Assembly: GCA_001281695.1 (NCBI GenBank)
Contig: LJIE01000001.1
Coordinates: 3,619,521 to 3,683,520 of the forward strand
Direction: 5' to 3'
Length of the DNA: 64,000 nt
DNA from: a bacterium 336/3
Lineage (GTDB): Bacteria > Bacteroidota > Bacteroidia > Cytophagales > Thermonemataceae
Notes under the pieces: model-generated
Seen by the model: only the letters and a program-made list of their open reading frames with translations
Told to the model about the DNA's origin: nothing
The model's database searches: none
Position numbers and translations under genes: made by a program
Part shown: positions 36,441-45,383 of the stretch, piece by piece
Layout: each line of letters begins with the position of its first letter
Position numbering within the stretch: the stretch's first letter is position 1

Positions 36441-37145
36441 CTACTTAGTCTTTTTTTCTTCAGGTTTAGTTGTAGCAGTAGCTGTTGTATCTTTTGCAAC
36501 AGTGACAGCTACAGGCTTGCCTTCAGGTGTAATTTGTCCTTGTAAAACATGCACATAAGCTACAATTTTCCAACGCTCTAGAGAGTTGATTTGTGAAGCA
36601 TGAGCCCACATTCTGTTTTTACCATGTGTAATTACATGATAAATATGACCACCATTGACTTTGGCAATAGCACCACCTGAAAGATTAGCTACCCCTGTAT
36701 ATTTTTGTCCTACTAAACCATCCCCTTTACCTTCTTCACCATGACAGTGTGTACAATAATATCCATACAATTCTTTTCCTTCAGCAAGAATTTCTTTTGT
36801 GAAAGGAAGAGGATTTTTTAAGTTTTTAGCAGCAGCATCTAAACTATCTTTATGTGTGTTATAAACCATCAAACCTAAATCGTAGTTTACACCAGCAGAA
36901 TCAGTATAGTTGGTCTTATAGTTACGGCGAGAAACTGTTCCTTTAGCAGGTTCACGCATATTGATTCCGTAAGGATTGATTTTGTTAGCACTATCTGCTA
37001 CTTGACTAAAAGGGTCATAAGCAACGGAAGTGTACATATTAGGAGCAAACTCTGTTCCTTGATCATTAGGATCTCTTTCACAAGAACTTAAACCCAACAG
37101 AGCAGTACCTAAAAAAGCTGACAATATATATTTTTGGATTTTCAT
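36441..37145 (-). CDS. actE: Alternative complex III subunit ActE, mono-haem cytochrome c
   Basis: A 234-residue lipoprotein (LGLSSC, Cys22) with a single CXXCH haem-binding motif at 131-135 (CTHCH) and a probable distal Met at 179 (GKNRMWAH). The N-terminal 100 residues resemble the ActE-type region before the cytochrome domain. After the haem domain there is a short Thr/Lys-rich tail (TTATATTKPEEKKTK). ActE carries electrons from the Act core toward the oxidase or a soluble carrier. It lies between actD and actF. Confidence 0.93.
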   Translation of the reverse strand: MKIQKYILSAFLGTALLGLSSCERDPNDQGTEFAPNMYTSVAYDPFSQVADSANKINPYGINMREPAKGTVSRRNYKTNYTDSAGVNYDLGLMVYNTHKDSLDAAAKNLKNPLPFTKEILAEGKELYGYYCTHCHGEEGKGDGLVGQKYTGVANLSGGAIAKVNGGHIYHVITHGKNRMWAHASQINSLERWKIVAYVHVLQGQITPEGKPVAVTVAKDTTATATTKPEEKKTK

Positions 37146-37182
37146 CTCTTTATATTTCTTTAATTTTGGATGATAGCGTTTT

Positions 37183-37722
37183 TTATCTTTCTACAACTTT
37201 GGGCTTTTCGCAAGCTCCATGTTTCTCTAAGATAGATTCAATTTCTTCAATACTTTTTGTATTTTTATCTAAATCAACTACCAAAGCATATTTATCGTCA
37301 GTTGTACGACGATCAAACATGAATTCAGTCTTGCCAGGTCCCATTGTATTAGAAACTAAAAAGGTAGCTACCATACCCAAGGCAGCGATTAGAACTGTAG
37401 CTTCAAAACTTACAGGAACCATTGTAGGAGGATAAAATGTATTTTTACCACCTATAATCATAGGCCAGTCAATTTTCATCATGAAAGTAATCATGGTGAT
37501 GGCAAGTATAGTACCTGTTGCTCCAAACATAAAGGCTGCAATAGGTATTTTTGTCCTTGGATGCCCTATATATACATCAATATGGTGAATAGGATGTGGA
37601 GAATATACTTCATCCACTTTTACACCATCATTTTGTACTTTTTTCACAGCACTCACGATTGTTTCTTCGTGATCGTAAATGCCTACTAAATATTTCTTTG
37701 TATCTGAAGTATGTGTTGCCAT
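37183..37722 (-). CDS. actD: Alternative complex III subunit ActD (DUF3341)
   Basis: A 179-residue protein with a cytoplasmic-type N-terminal domain (KYLVGIYDHEETIVSAVKKVQNDGV), the PHPIHHIDVYIGHPRTKIP segment typical of DUF3341, and two membrane helices in the centre and C-terminal half (about 65-85 and 105-128). ActD is a small membrane-bound subunit of alternative complex III of unclear role. The gene is 14 bases after actC and 37 bases before actE. Confidence 0.94.
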   Translation of the reverse strand: MATHTSDTKKYLVGIYDHEETIVSAVKKVQNDGVKVDEVYSPHPIHHIDVYIGHPRTKIPIAAFMFGATGTILAITMITFMMKIDWPMIIGGKNTFYPPTMVPVSFEATVLIAALGMVATFLVSNTMGPGKTEFMFDRRTTDDKYALVVDLDKNTKSIEEIESILEKHGACEKPKVVER

Positions 37723-37736
37723 AATTTAAAGTTTTA

Positions 37737-39215
37737 TCAAGATTGTAAAACATCTTGTTTTTTTAGTTTTTCTTCTGCTACTTTTTTAGCATACTCATCT
37801 GATGAATTTAGTACTGTTTTTACTTCTGCCATATTAATTACAGGTAAGTATTTAGCAAACAAGAAGAAGCAAACAAAGAATAAACCAAAGCTAAATACAT
37901 AATCTCCGACATCATAAATAGTAGGACGGAAATATACCCAACTTGATGGGATATAATCTCTATGTAATGAGGTTACAATAATTACAAAACGCTCGAACCA
38001 CATACCAATATTAACAACAATAGAGAGAACAAATGTCCAAATTAGGTTTCTACGAATGCTCTTAAACCAGAATAACTGAGGTGAAATTACGTTACAAGTC
38101 ATCATTGCCCAATAAGCCCACCAATAAGGTCCAAACATACGGTTTAAGAAAGCATAACTTTCTGCTTCAACACCAGAATACCAAGCAATGAAGAACTCTG
38201 TGATATATGCAACCCCTACAATAGAACCCGTTAGCATGACAATTTTATTCATCAAATCTATATGTTCCATTGTAATGTAATCTTCTAATTTATACACAAC
38301 TCTTGTTACAAGCATGAGTGTAAGTACCATTGCAAAACCAGAGAAAATAGCTCCAGCAACGAAGTAAGGAGGGAAAATAGTTGTATGCCAACCAGGTATT
38401 ACTGATGTAGCAAAGTCCATACTTACAATAGTGTGTACAGAAAGTACAAGTGGTGTAGAAAGACCCGCTAAAATAAGAGCTACATATTCGTATCTTGCCC
38501 AAACTTTAGAGCCGCCTTCCCAGCCAAAGGCTAATATTCCATAAATAAATGCAGAAATAGCTCTTCTATTCTTCTTTTTCTCTGCTCTTTCAGCAGGAGT
38601 ATCTGTTGCTAATAAAGGATATTGTTCTAAAGTTAATTTTGCTCTATCACGAATAGTTGCTAAGTCAGGAATCAAACCTACATACCAGAAAACTGTTGAT
38701 ACCGTAAGATATGTTGAAATCGCAAATACGTCCCATACAAGTGGTGAGTGGAAATTTACCCACAAAGAACCATAAGTATTAGGAAGAGGAAGAGCCCAAT
38801 GAGCCAACCAAGTACGCCCCATGTGCATCAAAATGAATGAACCAGCACAAAGTACGGCAAAGATAGTCATAGCTTCAGCTGCTCTGTTAATTGATGTTCT
38901 CCATTTTTGGCGGAACAATAAAAGAATTGCTGAGATAAGTGTACCAGCGTGACCAATACCTACCCACCACACGAAGTTGGTAATGTCCCAAGCCCAACCT
39001 ACAGTCTTATTCAATCCCCAAACACCTATTCCGTACCACCAAGTTGAAGCGAGAGATAGACATCCTATTATAAAAAGTATCACAGAAAAGCCAAAAGCAA
39101 TGAGCCAACTCATACTTGGTTTTTCCTCCACTCGTTTACAGATGTCTTCAGTGATGTCATGCATCGTTTTGCCACCTGTTACAAGAGGTTCTCTTATGGC
39201 TGATGTTACCTGCAT
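37737..39215 (-). CDS. actC: Alternative complex III subunit ActC (NrfD-like)
   Basis: A 492-residue membrane protein of the NrfD/PsrC family with about ten transmembrane helices. The N-terminal VTGGKTMHDITEDICKRVEEKPSMSW region is typical of ActC, as are the GIGHAGTLISAILLLFRQKWRTSI and MHMGRTWLAHWALPLPN segments. The quinol-binding site of alternative complex III lies in this subunit near its interface with ActB. Length and order match other Bacteroidota. It is between actB and actD. Confidence 0.96.
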   Translation of the reverse strand: MQVTSAIREPLVTGGKTMHDITEDICKRVEEKPSMSWLIAFGFSVILFIIGCLSLASTWWYGIGVWGLNKTVGWAWDITNFVWWVGIGHAGTLISAILLLFRQKWRTSINRAAEAMTIFAVLCAGSFILMHMGRTWLAHWALPLPNTYGSLWVNFHSPLVWDVFAISTYLTVSTVFWYVGLIPDLATIRDRAKLTLEQYPLLATDTPAERAEKKKNRRAISAFIYGILAFGWEGGSKVWARYEYVALILAGLSTPLVLSVHTIVSMDFATSVIPGWHTTIFPPYFVAGAIFSGFAMVLTLMLVTRVVYKLEDYITMEHIDLMNKIVMLTGSIVGVAYITEFFIAWYSGVEAESYAFLNRMFGPYWWAYWAMMTCNVISPQLFWFKSIRRNLIWTFVLSIVVNIGMWFERFVIIVTSLHRDYIPSSWVYFRPTIYDVGDYVFSFGLFFVCFFLFAKYLPVINMAEVKTVLNSSDEYAKKVAEEKLKKQDVLQS

Positions 39216-39253
39216 AAATATATTTCTGTTAGAATTAGATAAAATGTTAAAAA

Positions 39254-42200
39254 TTAAGCCTTGTTTCTGATTTTTGCTAAATAAGTTACATTAGCCTTCA
39301 CGTTAATTTCTTCTAATAAGTGATATGCTCTATCATCTTCCAAAACAATATCTTTTTGCTCGTTTTTAGTGATGCCAATTGTTTTAGCGATTCTGCTTTC
39401 AGGGTCGTTCATATCTCCAAAAATAATTGCATCAGCAGGGCAAGATTGTTGGCATGCTGTTACTACATCACCATCTTTCACTTTGCGTTTTTCTTTTTTA
39501 GCTTCTAACTTACCAGCTTGGATACGTTGCACACAAAGAGAACATTTTTCCATCACCCCACGAGAACGAACTGTTACATCAGGATTTAGAACCATTTTAC
39601 CCAAATCAGATTGACTCATAAAGTTTACATTTGTAAACTTCTCATCGTTTGTATAGTTGAACCAGTTGAAGCGACGTACTTTGAATGGACAGTTGTTTGC
39701 ACAATAACGAGTACCAATACAACGGTTATAAGTCATTTGGTTTAAGCCTTCTGAACTGTGTGTTGTAGCAACTACAGGGCATACTGTTTCACAAGGTGCA
39801 TTGTTACAATGCTGACACATAACAGGCAAGAACACTACTTCTGGGCTTTCTGCTGGGTCTTCCATTTTTTTATACCCACTCACACTCTTGTCTTCAAGAC
39901 TTGCATCCGTACTATAATAACGGTCAATACGAATCCAATGCATTTCACGGGCATTGATAATTTCAGCTCTACCAACTACAGGAACATTGTTTTCTGTTTG
40001 ACAAGCTATCACACAAGCTCCACAACCAGTACAAGAGTTTAGGTCGATGGTTAAACCCCACCAATGATTTTTGTTATATGCTTCTTCGTGTCCTTTCCAC
40101 ATGGTTAATTGTGTAGGTTTTTTAGGACCTTCTGATGTATTGATAAAAATATCATACTTTTCACGAATAAGCTTTGGATTTTTGTTATATTCTGTAAGAT
40201 TAGCCTCTCTCACATGCCCACGACCCATAAGAGTTTGGTGAGTCTGTGTCAATGCCATTTCTACTTTGCCTTCTGCTGGTGTAATAGCTACTTCATAAGC
40301 AGCATATAAAATGCTACCATTTTGGAAAGAAGCCATAGGATAAACATTTTGTCCTACACCATTGCCACATTTACCTGTGCTGGTACGTCCATATCCTAAT
40401 GCAACAGAAATTGTATTTTTTTGCTGACCAGGTTGAACAATTACAGGCAATGTAATAGAGCTACCACCTACCGTAATTTTTACCATGCTACCAGTTTCTA
40501 CACCTAGTTGAGTAGCATAAGATTTTGAGATTTGTGCGTAGTTATCCCAAGTTGCTTTTGTAATAGGGTCGGGAAACTCTTGTAACCAAGGGTTATTAGC
40601 CATTGCACCACTTCCTATACCTATTTTTTGATAAATTGCTAACTCAGTTTTTGCATTATCAGCTTTGTAGGCACTACTTACAGCAGAAAGAGCTCCAGTA
40701 GTATCACCTTTAAATGCTACATTTGTAGTAGGCGTAGGTTTTACTTCCTGAGTAGGTTTTGTTTCTTTCTGAGTTGAATCTTTAGGCGTTACAACAGCTG
40801 TTACAACTTTTGCATCAGTTTCATAAACACCATCATGTAGTGCTTTCGTCCATGCTTCATTGAAAGCTTGACCTTTTAAAATATTTGCTTTCCAAAAACC
40901 TTTTAAAACGTCATAATAGTTATTTTTGCTACCAGCCCAAACTAAGAATGAATCTTGAGCTTGGCGAGTTCCCTCTGGGTAAATTGGAGAAATAGCAGGT
41001 TGTGTTAAACTATAATGTCCATTTGTAGGGAACGCATCATTCCATGATTCCAAGTAATTTGTATCAGGAGTGATGAATTTACATAATTTAGAAGTTTCAT
41101 CTATTCTATCAGAGAAAGAAATACTTACAGCTACATTCTTAAGGGCATCTGCTATTTCTTTACCTTTAGGATAATCATAAACAGGATTTGTTCCATAGAA
41201 AATTACTGCACCTACACTACCACCTTTCAAATCTTCTACAAATTTAGCCATCTCTTCATCATTGCCTTGCTTTGTATAGTTTGCTTGACCAACATTAAGT
41301 GTTGAACCATAGTTAGTTAAGGCATCATTGATAGCATTGACAAGTATTTGTACATTTACATCATTAGAACCACAAACAACCAAAGAGCGTCCTTTTTGAG
41401 CTTTTAAGTCATCCGCAGCTTTCTTGATCTTCTCTGCAATATTTTTATCTGTGATAGAGCTTGTTCCGCCTCCTACAATTTCGTTATAAAGTTGAGCAAC
41501 TACCAATCCTTCTTGAGAAGGGCGAATAACTACACGGTGGTCTGCATTAGCTCCTGTTAAAGATAAACCTGTTTCAAACTGATAATGTCTTGACATGGTT
41601 TTCTTTTCTTTGCTAAGCTTTCTTCCTTGTGTATATTGACGGCTATATTCGATAGAAGCCAACCAAGTACCTAAGAAATCAGCGTTGATACTTACAATTG
41701 TTTCAGCTTTGCTGAAATCGTAAGTAGGTAATGCGTATGTTCCAAAAGATTTTTCATTTGCTTTTAAGATACCATAAGCAGAAACTGCATCGTAGCTTAC
41801 ATGCTTAGTAGAAGGATACTTTTTAGCAAATTCAGCAATTACAGACTTCGTAGAAGGGCTAATAATTGTGTTGCTGACAATATAAATTGTTCCATTTGTA
41901 CCTTGAAGAGCTGATAAAATTTTTGAATCTATAGATTCTTTACTTGCTTTTTTACCACCTTCCATGAAAGAATTTAATCTTTCTAAATCGTAAAGATTTA
42001 ATACTGAAGATTGTACTCTTGCAGATGTACCACCTTTTGTAACCTTAGAAAGTGTATTTCCTTCAATTTTGATAGGACGACCTTCACGAGTTTTTACTAA
42101 AATGCTACAATACTCACCATCTTGGAAGTATGTACTTGCATAATAGTTAGGGATACTTGGGTCAATATCTTCTGGTTTATTGAGATAAGGGATAGCTTTT

Positions 42201-42406
42201 TTCACAGGAGCCTCGCAAGCAGCTAAAGAAACTGCTGCCATTCCAAAGCCCATAAGCTTTAAGAAATCGCGACGAGACGTATTATTATCTTCATCTTTTT
42301 CGGCGATAGGTAAAAAGTCAGGAAATTCTTTTTCTGCTTTTTTTACGAACTCCAAATCATTTGTAAGTTCTTCAAAACCTTTCCAGTATATCTTTTTGTT
42401 TTCCAT
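39254..42406 (-). CDS. actB: Alternative complex III subunit ActB, Fe-S protein
   Basis: A 1050-residue protein with a twin-arginine export motif (SRRDFLK, 44-50) followed by a hydrophobic stretch and Cys64 in SLAACEAP, a possible lipoprotein site. Residues about 70-770 form a molybdopterin-oxidoreductase-like domain that has no cofactor in known Act complexes. The C-terminal part (about 785-1000) binds iron-sulfur clusters with four cysteine sets: CTGCGACVIAC, CQHCNNAPCETVC, CIGTRYCANNC and CSLCVQRI...CQQSC. It receives electrons from quinol at ActC and passes them to ActA. It is the largest gene of the operon. Confidence 0.97.
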   Translation of the reverse strand: MENKKIYWKGFEELTNDLEFVKKAEKEFPDFLPIAEKDEDNNTSRRDFLKLMGFGMAAVSLAACEAPVKKAIPYLNKPEDIDPSIPNYYASTYFQDGEYCSILVKTREGRPIKIEGNTLSKVTKGGTSARVQSSVLNLYDLERLNSFMEGGKKASKESIDSKILSALQGTNGTIYIVSNTIISPSTKSVIAEFAKKYPSTKHVSYDAVSAYGILKANEKSFGTYALPTYDFSKAETIVSINADFLGTWLASIEYSRQYTQGRKLSKEKKTMSRHYQFETGLSLTGANADHRVVIRPSQEGLVVAQLYNEIVGGGTSSITDKNIAEKIKKAADDLKAQKGRSLVVCGSNDVNVQILVNAINDALTNYGSTLNVGQANYTKQGNDEEMAKFVEDLKGGSVGAVIFYGTNPVYDYPKGKEIADALKNVAVSISFSDRIDETSKLCKFITPDTNYLESWNDAFPTNGHYSLTQPAISPIYPEGTRQAQDSFLVWAGSKNNYYDVLKGFWKANILKGQAFNEAWTKALHDGVYETDAKVVTAVVTPKDSTQKETKPTQEVKPTPTTNVAFKGDTTGALSAVSSAYKADNAKTELAIYQKIGIGSGAMANNPWLQEFPDPITKATWDNYAQISKSYATQLGVETGSMVKITVGGSSITLPVIVQPGQQKNTISVALGYGRTSTGKCGNGVGQNVYPMASFQNGSILYAAYEVAITPAEGKVEMALTQTHQTLMGRGHVREANLTEYNKNPKLIREKYDIFINTSEGPKKPTQLTMWKGHEEAYNKNHWWGLTIDLNSCTGCGACVIACQTENNVPVVGRAEIINAREMHWIRIDRYYSTDASLEDKSVSGYKKMEDPAESPEVVFLPVMCQHCNNAPCETVCPVVATTHSSEGLNQMTYNRCIGTRYCANNCPFKVRRFNWFNYTNDEKFTNVNFMSQSDLGKMVLNPDVTVRSRGVMEKCSLCVQRIQAGKLEAKKEKRKVKDGDVVTACQQSCPADAIIFGDMNDPESRIAKTIGITKNEQKDIVLEDDRAYHLLEEINVKANVTYLAKIRNKA

Positions 42407-42475
42407 ATTGCTATGATTGAACCTTCGTTTAATTGAGAAAAGGGACTTAGTATTTCACTAAGTTCCCGAAGTTTT

Positions 42476-43723
42476 TTAATAATGACATTTAGAACATTCC
42501 AAACCACCTATATCTTCAACCTTGAATTGTGTTTTTCCTTTAGATTTGTGGAAAGCCAACAATTTCTCATAGTAAGGGTTTAAAGCATCTTTGCCATTAG
42601 CATCTTTTGCTGTGTAACTAACAAGTGTCTGGCGGTGACAATCAATACACCATCCCATTGTAAGCGGAGAGCGTTGTTGAACAATTTCCATTTCTTCAAT
42701 TTTACCATGACACTGCTCACAAGCTACTTTTCCAGCTACTGTATGTTGAGAGTGATTAAAATATACCAAGTCAGGAAGGTTATGAACACGTATCCATTGT
42801 ACTGGTTGGTTTTTCTCAATAGCTGTATAAATCTTCTGAATTTCTGGAGAGCCATTTTTGATAGCATTATGGCAATTCATACAGATATTAGAAGAAGGGA
42901 TGCTTGCAGATTTACCTTTCATTACGGTAGTATGACAATACTGACAAGCAATTTTATATTTACCAATGTGTAATTTGTGTGAGAATGGAATAGGCTGAGA
43001 AGGTGCATAACCTTGTTGCATACCAATATCCATTGTTTTATCAATACCTATTTTTGCAACAGCTAAGAAAATAACAGCTGTAAGTACTCCTAAAAATGCT
43101 TTGCTACCCAAAACTTTACCTAAATCGAATTTAGATTCTACCTGCTCTTTGTCAGCTTCATCTAAATCATCTCTTTGCTTGAGCAAACGAGTAAGTAATG
43201 AGGTAAGTACTAATAATACAATAAGAATTACCAATAACACCACTACCAAAGCACCTAAGATAATGTTGGTTGAGCCTGATTCTGCTGTTGTTCCATCAAC
43301 TTTCTTACCTCCAGTCTCAGTTGGTTCTACAGGTTTAGGTACAGACTCCACATAAACCAAAAGATCTTTGATGTCACCATCCGTAAGATCAGGGAAGGAG
43401 TTCATGGCTGTCTGATTCCAATCATTGTAGAGTTTCACAGCATAAGCATCTCCACTTTTGATAACAGATTGAGAGTTACGAATCCATTTTTGTAGCCAAG
43501 CTTCATTACGACGAGCAGTAATCCCTGCTAGGGCTGGACCCGTTGAAGGTTGGTGAATTTTGTGGCAACTTGCACAATTGTTTGCAAACAAGTCTTTGCC
43601 TTTTGCAACATCACCTTTTCCCGCAGTTGGGTTTTGGGCAAATGCTACTTGCATACCAAGAACGAAAATAGCCAGTATTACTGTCAATTTTCTGATATCC
43701 TGAATGACCGAAGAGTATCGCAT
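42476..43723 (-). CDS. actA: Alternative complex III subunit ActA, multihaem cytochrome c with extra N-terminal haem domain
   Basis: A 415-residue protein with a signal peptide (about 1-29) and six CXXCH motifs at 50-54, 260-264, 281-285, 335-339, 359-363 and 410-414. The first is in a class I cytochrome c-type domain (about 32-128, distal Met possibly 107). A membrane helix (about 153-178) follows, then a second (about 209-226), and finally the penta-haem domain ending at the sixth motif. Penta-haem ActA is the described core form; the extra domain is a fusion. It is the first gene of the act-cox operon, with a consensus promoter upstream. Confidence 0.95.
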   Translation of the reverse strand: MRYSSVIQDIRKLTVILAIFVLGMQVAFAQNPTAGKGDVAKGKDLFANNCASCHKIHQPSTGPALAGITARRNEAWLQKWIRNSQSVIKSGDAYAVKLYNDWNQTAMNSFPDLTDGDIKDLLVYVESVPKPVEPTETGGKKVDGTTAESGSTNIILGALVVVLLVILIVLLVLTSLLTRLLKQRDDLDEADKEQVESKFDLGKVLGSKAFLGVLTAVIFLAVAKIGIDKTMDIGMQQGYAPSQPIPFSHKLHIGKYKIACQYCHTTVMKGKSASIPSSNICMNCHNAIKNGSPEIQKIYTAIEKNQPVQWIRVHNLPDLVYFNHSQHTVAGKVACEQCHGKIEEMEIVQQRSPLTMGWCIDCHRQTLVSYTAKDANGKDALNPYYEKLLAFHKSKGKTQFKVEDIGGLECSKCHY

Positions 43724-43763
43724 AGGTATATAAGGTTGTTAAATCTACGTTTTTTTAGCCTTA

Positions 43764-43794
43764 CAAAAATAATAGGCGTTTTTTTATTCGCAAA
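43764..43794 (-). promoter_or_regulatory. Bacteroidota-type promoter of the act-cox operon
   Basis: On the minus strand TTTG (43791-43794) and TATTTTTG (43764-43771) are separated by 19 bases, fitting the Bacteroidota consensus. The -7 box ends about 40 bases before the actA ATG at 43723. The rest of the 203-base gap upstream is AT-rich and shows no clear gene. Confidence 0.72.
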
Positions 43795-43926
43795 CTCCAT
43801 TTCAAACAAATTCGGCTTTTTAGTTCCATTTTTGCTATACTTTTTTACAAAAAACTGATTTACAATTTTTTACTAAAAAACAAATGAGTAATTTAGAATA
43901 ATTCTAAACAAATTTCAGCTTGTTTT

Positions 43927-44595
43927 CTAAATTAAATTGGCAATTAGTAAGCATATCAAACCTAAGCCCAACAAAGAAAATCCAATAATATTGAATACTA
44001 CAGCAGCCTGCCACACTAATGCCAAATAACTAAATATTGCTAAAAACATCACAATAAATGCTGGTATAACTACAAGTATTCCCCATGCAATGATATATCC
44101 TATTCCACTCCATTGAGATGTATCTTGATTGGCTATCAGCCACATAATAAGACTTCCTAAAACTAAATAACCAAATCCAATTACTAAAAGCCATAAAGTT
44201 TGCAAATTCAATCTTACCAAAAAGAAAAATGCTAAACCCAAAGAAAACCAAGCTATTTTAGTAAAAGTGTCTATGGTATCTGCTCTTTTTTGAGATTTTA
44301 GAGGCGTTTGTTCTATTCTATTTGTTTTGAGATGTTTTTTAATTCTTGTAGCCTCTTTGATACTTTGTATTTTCTGTAACAATTGTAGTTTTTTAGGAGC
44401 TTTTTCTTGAGTTGCCTTTAAGGTTACTGTTTTATTTACTTTATCAACTTTTTTTATTTCGTTTATCGTATCCTTAATTACTACCTCTATGTTTTGAGTC
44501 TCACCAGTTCTGCTTTGAGACTCAAATAGATTTTGAGCATACATAGTATTTTGTAAACAAAACCAAATAATGAGTGTCCAAAAAGTGTTTTTCAT
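43927..44595 (-). CDS. Hypothetical membrane protein
   Basis: A 222-residue protein with a signal peptide (about 1-20), a Thr/Lys/Glu-rich soluble part (20-105) and four hydrophobic helices packed in the C-terminal half (about 108-222). The helices are close together like a small DUF-type membrane bundle. I do not recognise a family. It begins 17 bases after ispD on the same strand, so it is likely co-transcribed with that essential isoprenoid gene. A role in the envelope is likely only in a general sense. Confidence 0.65.
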   Translation of the reverse strand: MKNTFWTLIIWFCLQNTMYAQNLFESQSRTGETQNIEVVIKDTINEIKKVDKVNKTVTLKATQEKAPKKLQLLQKIQSIKEATRIKKHLKTNRIEQTPLKSQKRADTIDTFTKIAWFSLGLAFFFLVRLNLQTLWLLVIGFGYLVLGSLIMWLIANQDTSQWSGIGYIIAWGILVVIPAFIVMFLAIFSYLALVWQAAVVFNIIGFSLLGLGLICLLIANLI

Positions 44596-44612
44596 AGTTT
44601 TTGAGTTTAGGT

Positions 44613-45287
44613 TTATGATAAAAAAGCTTGTGCAACTTTTAAATCCTCAGGAGTTGTAATTTTGATGTTTTCGTAATTTCCTTCAATGAGTGTTACCTCA
44701 AAACCTGCTTTTTCATAAACAGATGCATCATCTGTGATTTCTGGGCTATCCGAAACACGCTCAAAAGATTGCCAAATTTCAGAAAACCTGAATGTTTGAG
44801 GAGTTTGAATGAGCCTGTAGGCTGTTCGAGGTACACTCTGACTTCTATCTTCAAAAACTTCTCGGATAGAATCTTTTAAAGTTACAGAAGCTATTGCAGA
44901 ACCTTTTTCACTTGCAATTTCAAAGCTATTTAAAATAACAGAATCAGAAACCAATGGACGAACTCCATCATGAATCGCCACCAAAGCTTCTTGCGTTTGA
45001 GTAGCCACCCAAGTTAGTCCATTTTTAACTGATTGATAACGAGTTGCCCCTCCTACAATGGTTTGAATGGGTATTAAAAAATTATACTTTTGACAAATTT
45101 TTTCCCAATAATCCATATCTTTTTGTGGTAAAACTACTACAATATGGGTATTTATCTGATAAAATTTTTCTATGGTATGAAATAAAATAGGTTTTCCATT
45201 AAGCAATAAAAACTGCTTTGGTATTTCTGATTGCATCCGAGAGCCACTGCCTCCAGCTACTAAAATGGTATATTTAGGTAATTCCAA
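44613..45287 (-). CDS. ispD: 2-C-methyl-D-erythritol 4-phosphate cytidylyltransferase
   Basis: A 224-residue nucleotidyltransferase of the MEP isoprenoid pathway; it joins CTP and methylerythritol phosphate. The N-terminal LVAGGSGSRMQSEIPKQFL loop (CTP-binding, with the Arg and Lys of the family), VAIHDGVRPLVS, the KDSIREV loop and the C-terminal IKITTPEDL block all match IspD. The start codon appears to be TTG at 45287 (MELPKYTILVAGG); no ATG at a suitable place is seen, and there is no ribosome-binding site. It lies downstream of hldD but behind a terminator. Confidence 0.95.
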   Translation of the reverse strand: MELPKYTILVAGGSGSRMQSEIPKQFLLLNGKPILFHTIEKFYQINTHIVVVLPQKDMDYWEKICQKYNFLIPIQTIVGGATRYQSVKNGLTWVATQTQEALVAIHDGVRPLVSDSVILNSFEIASEKGSAIASVTLKDSIREVFEDRSQSVPRTAYRLIQTPQTFRFSEIWQSFERVSDSPEITDDASVYEKAGFEVTLIEGNYENIKITTPEDLKVAQAFLS

Positions 45288-45317
45288 AAGTGTTCTTATT
45301 ATTTTGAGTGTTAAAAT

Positions 45318-45359
45318 AAAAAATGATGAGCAAACATGATAGTATACTCACCATTTTTT
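45318..45359 (-). terminator. Terminator after hldD
   Basis: On the minus strand a 13 bp stem (AAAAAATGGTGAG / CTCATCATTTTTT, one G-U pair) encloses a 16-base loop and ends in a T-run. It lies 24 bases after the hldD stop and before ispD. Confidence 0.75.
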
Positions 45360-45383
45360 TAATATTTTTTGTAAAATTCATGT

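Noticed and set aside
43892-43908. AT-rich palindrome TTTAGAATAATTCTAAA before the act operon
   Set aside because: Too short and AT-rich to separate from chance in this sequence.
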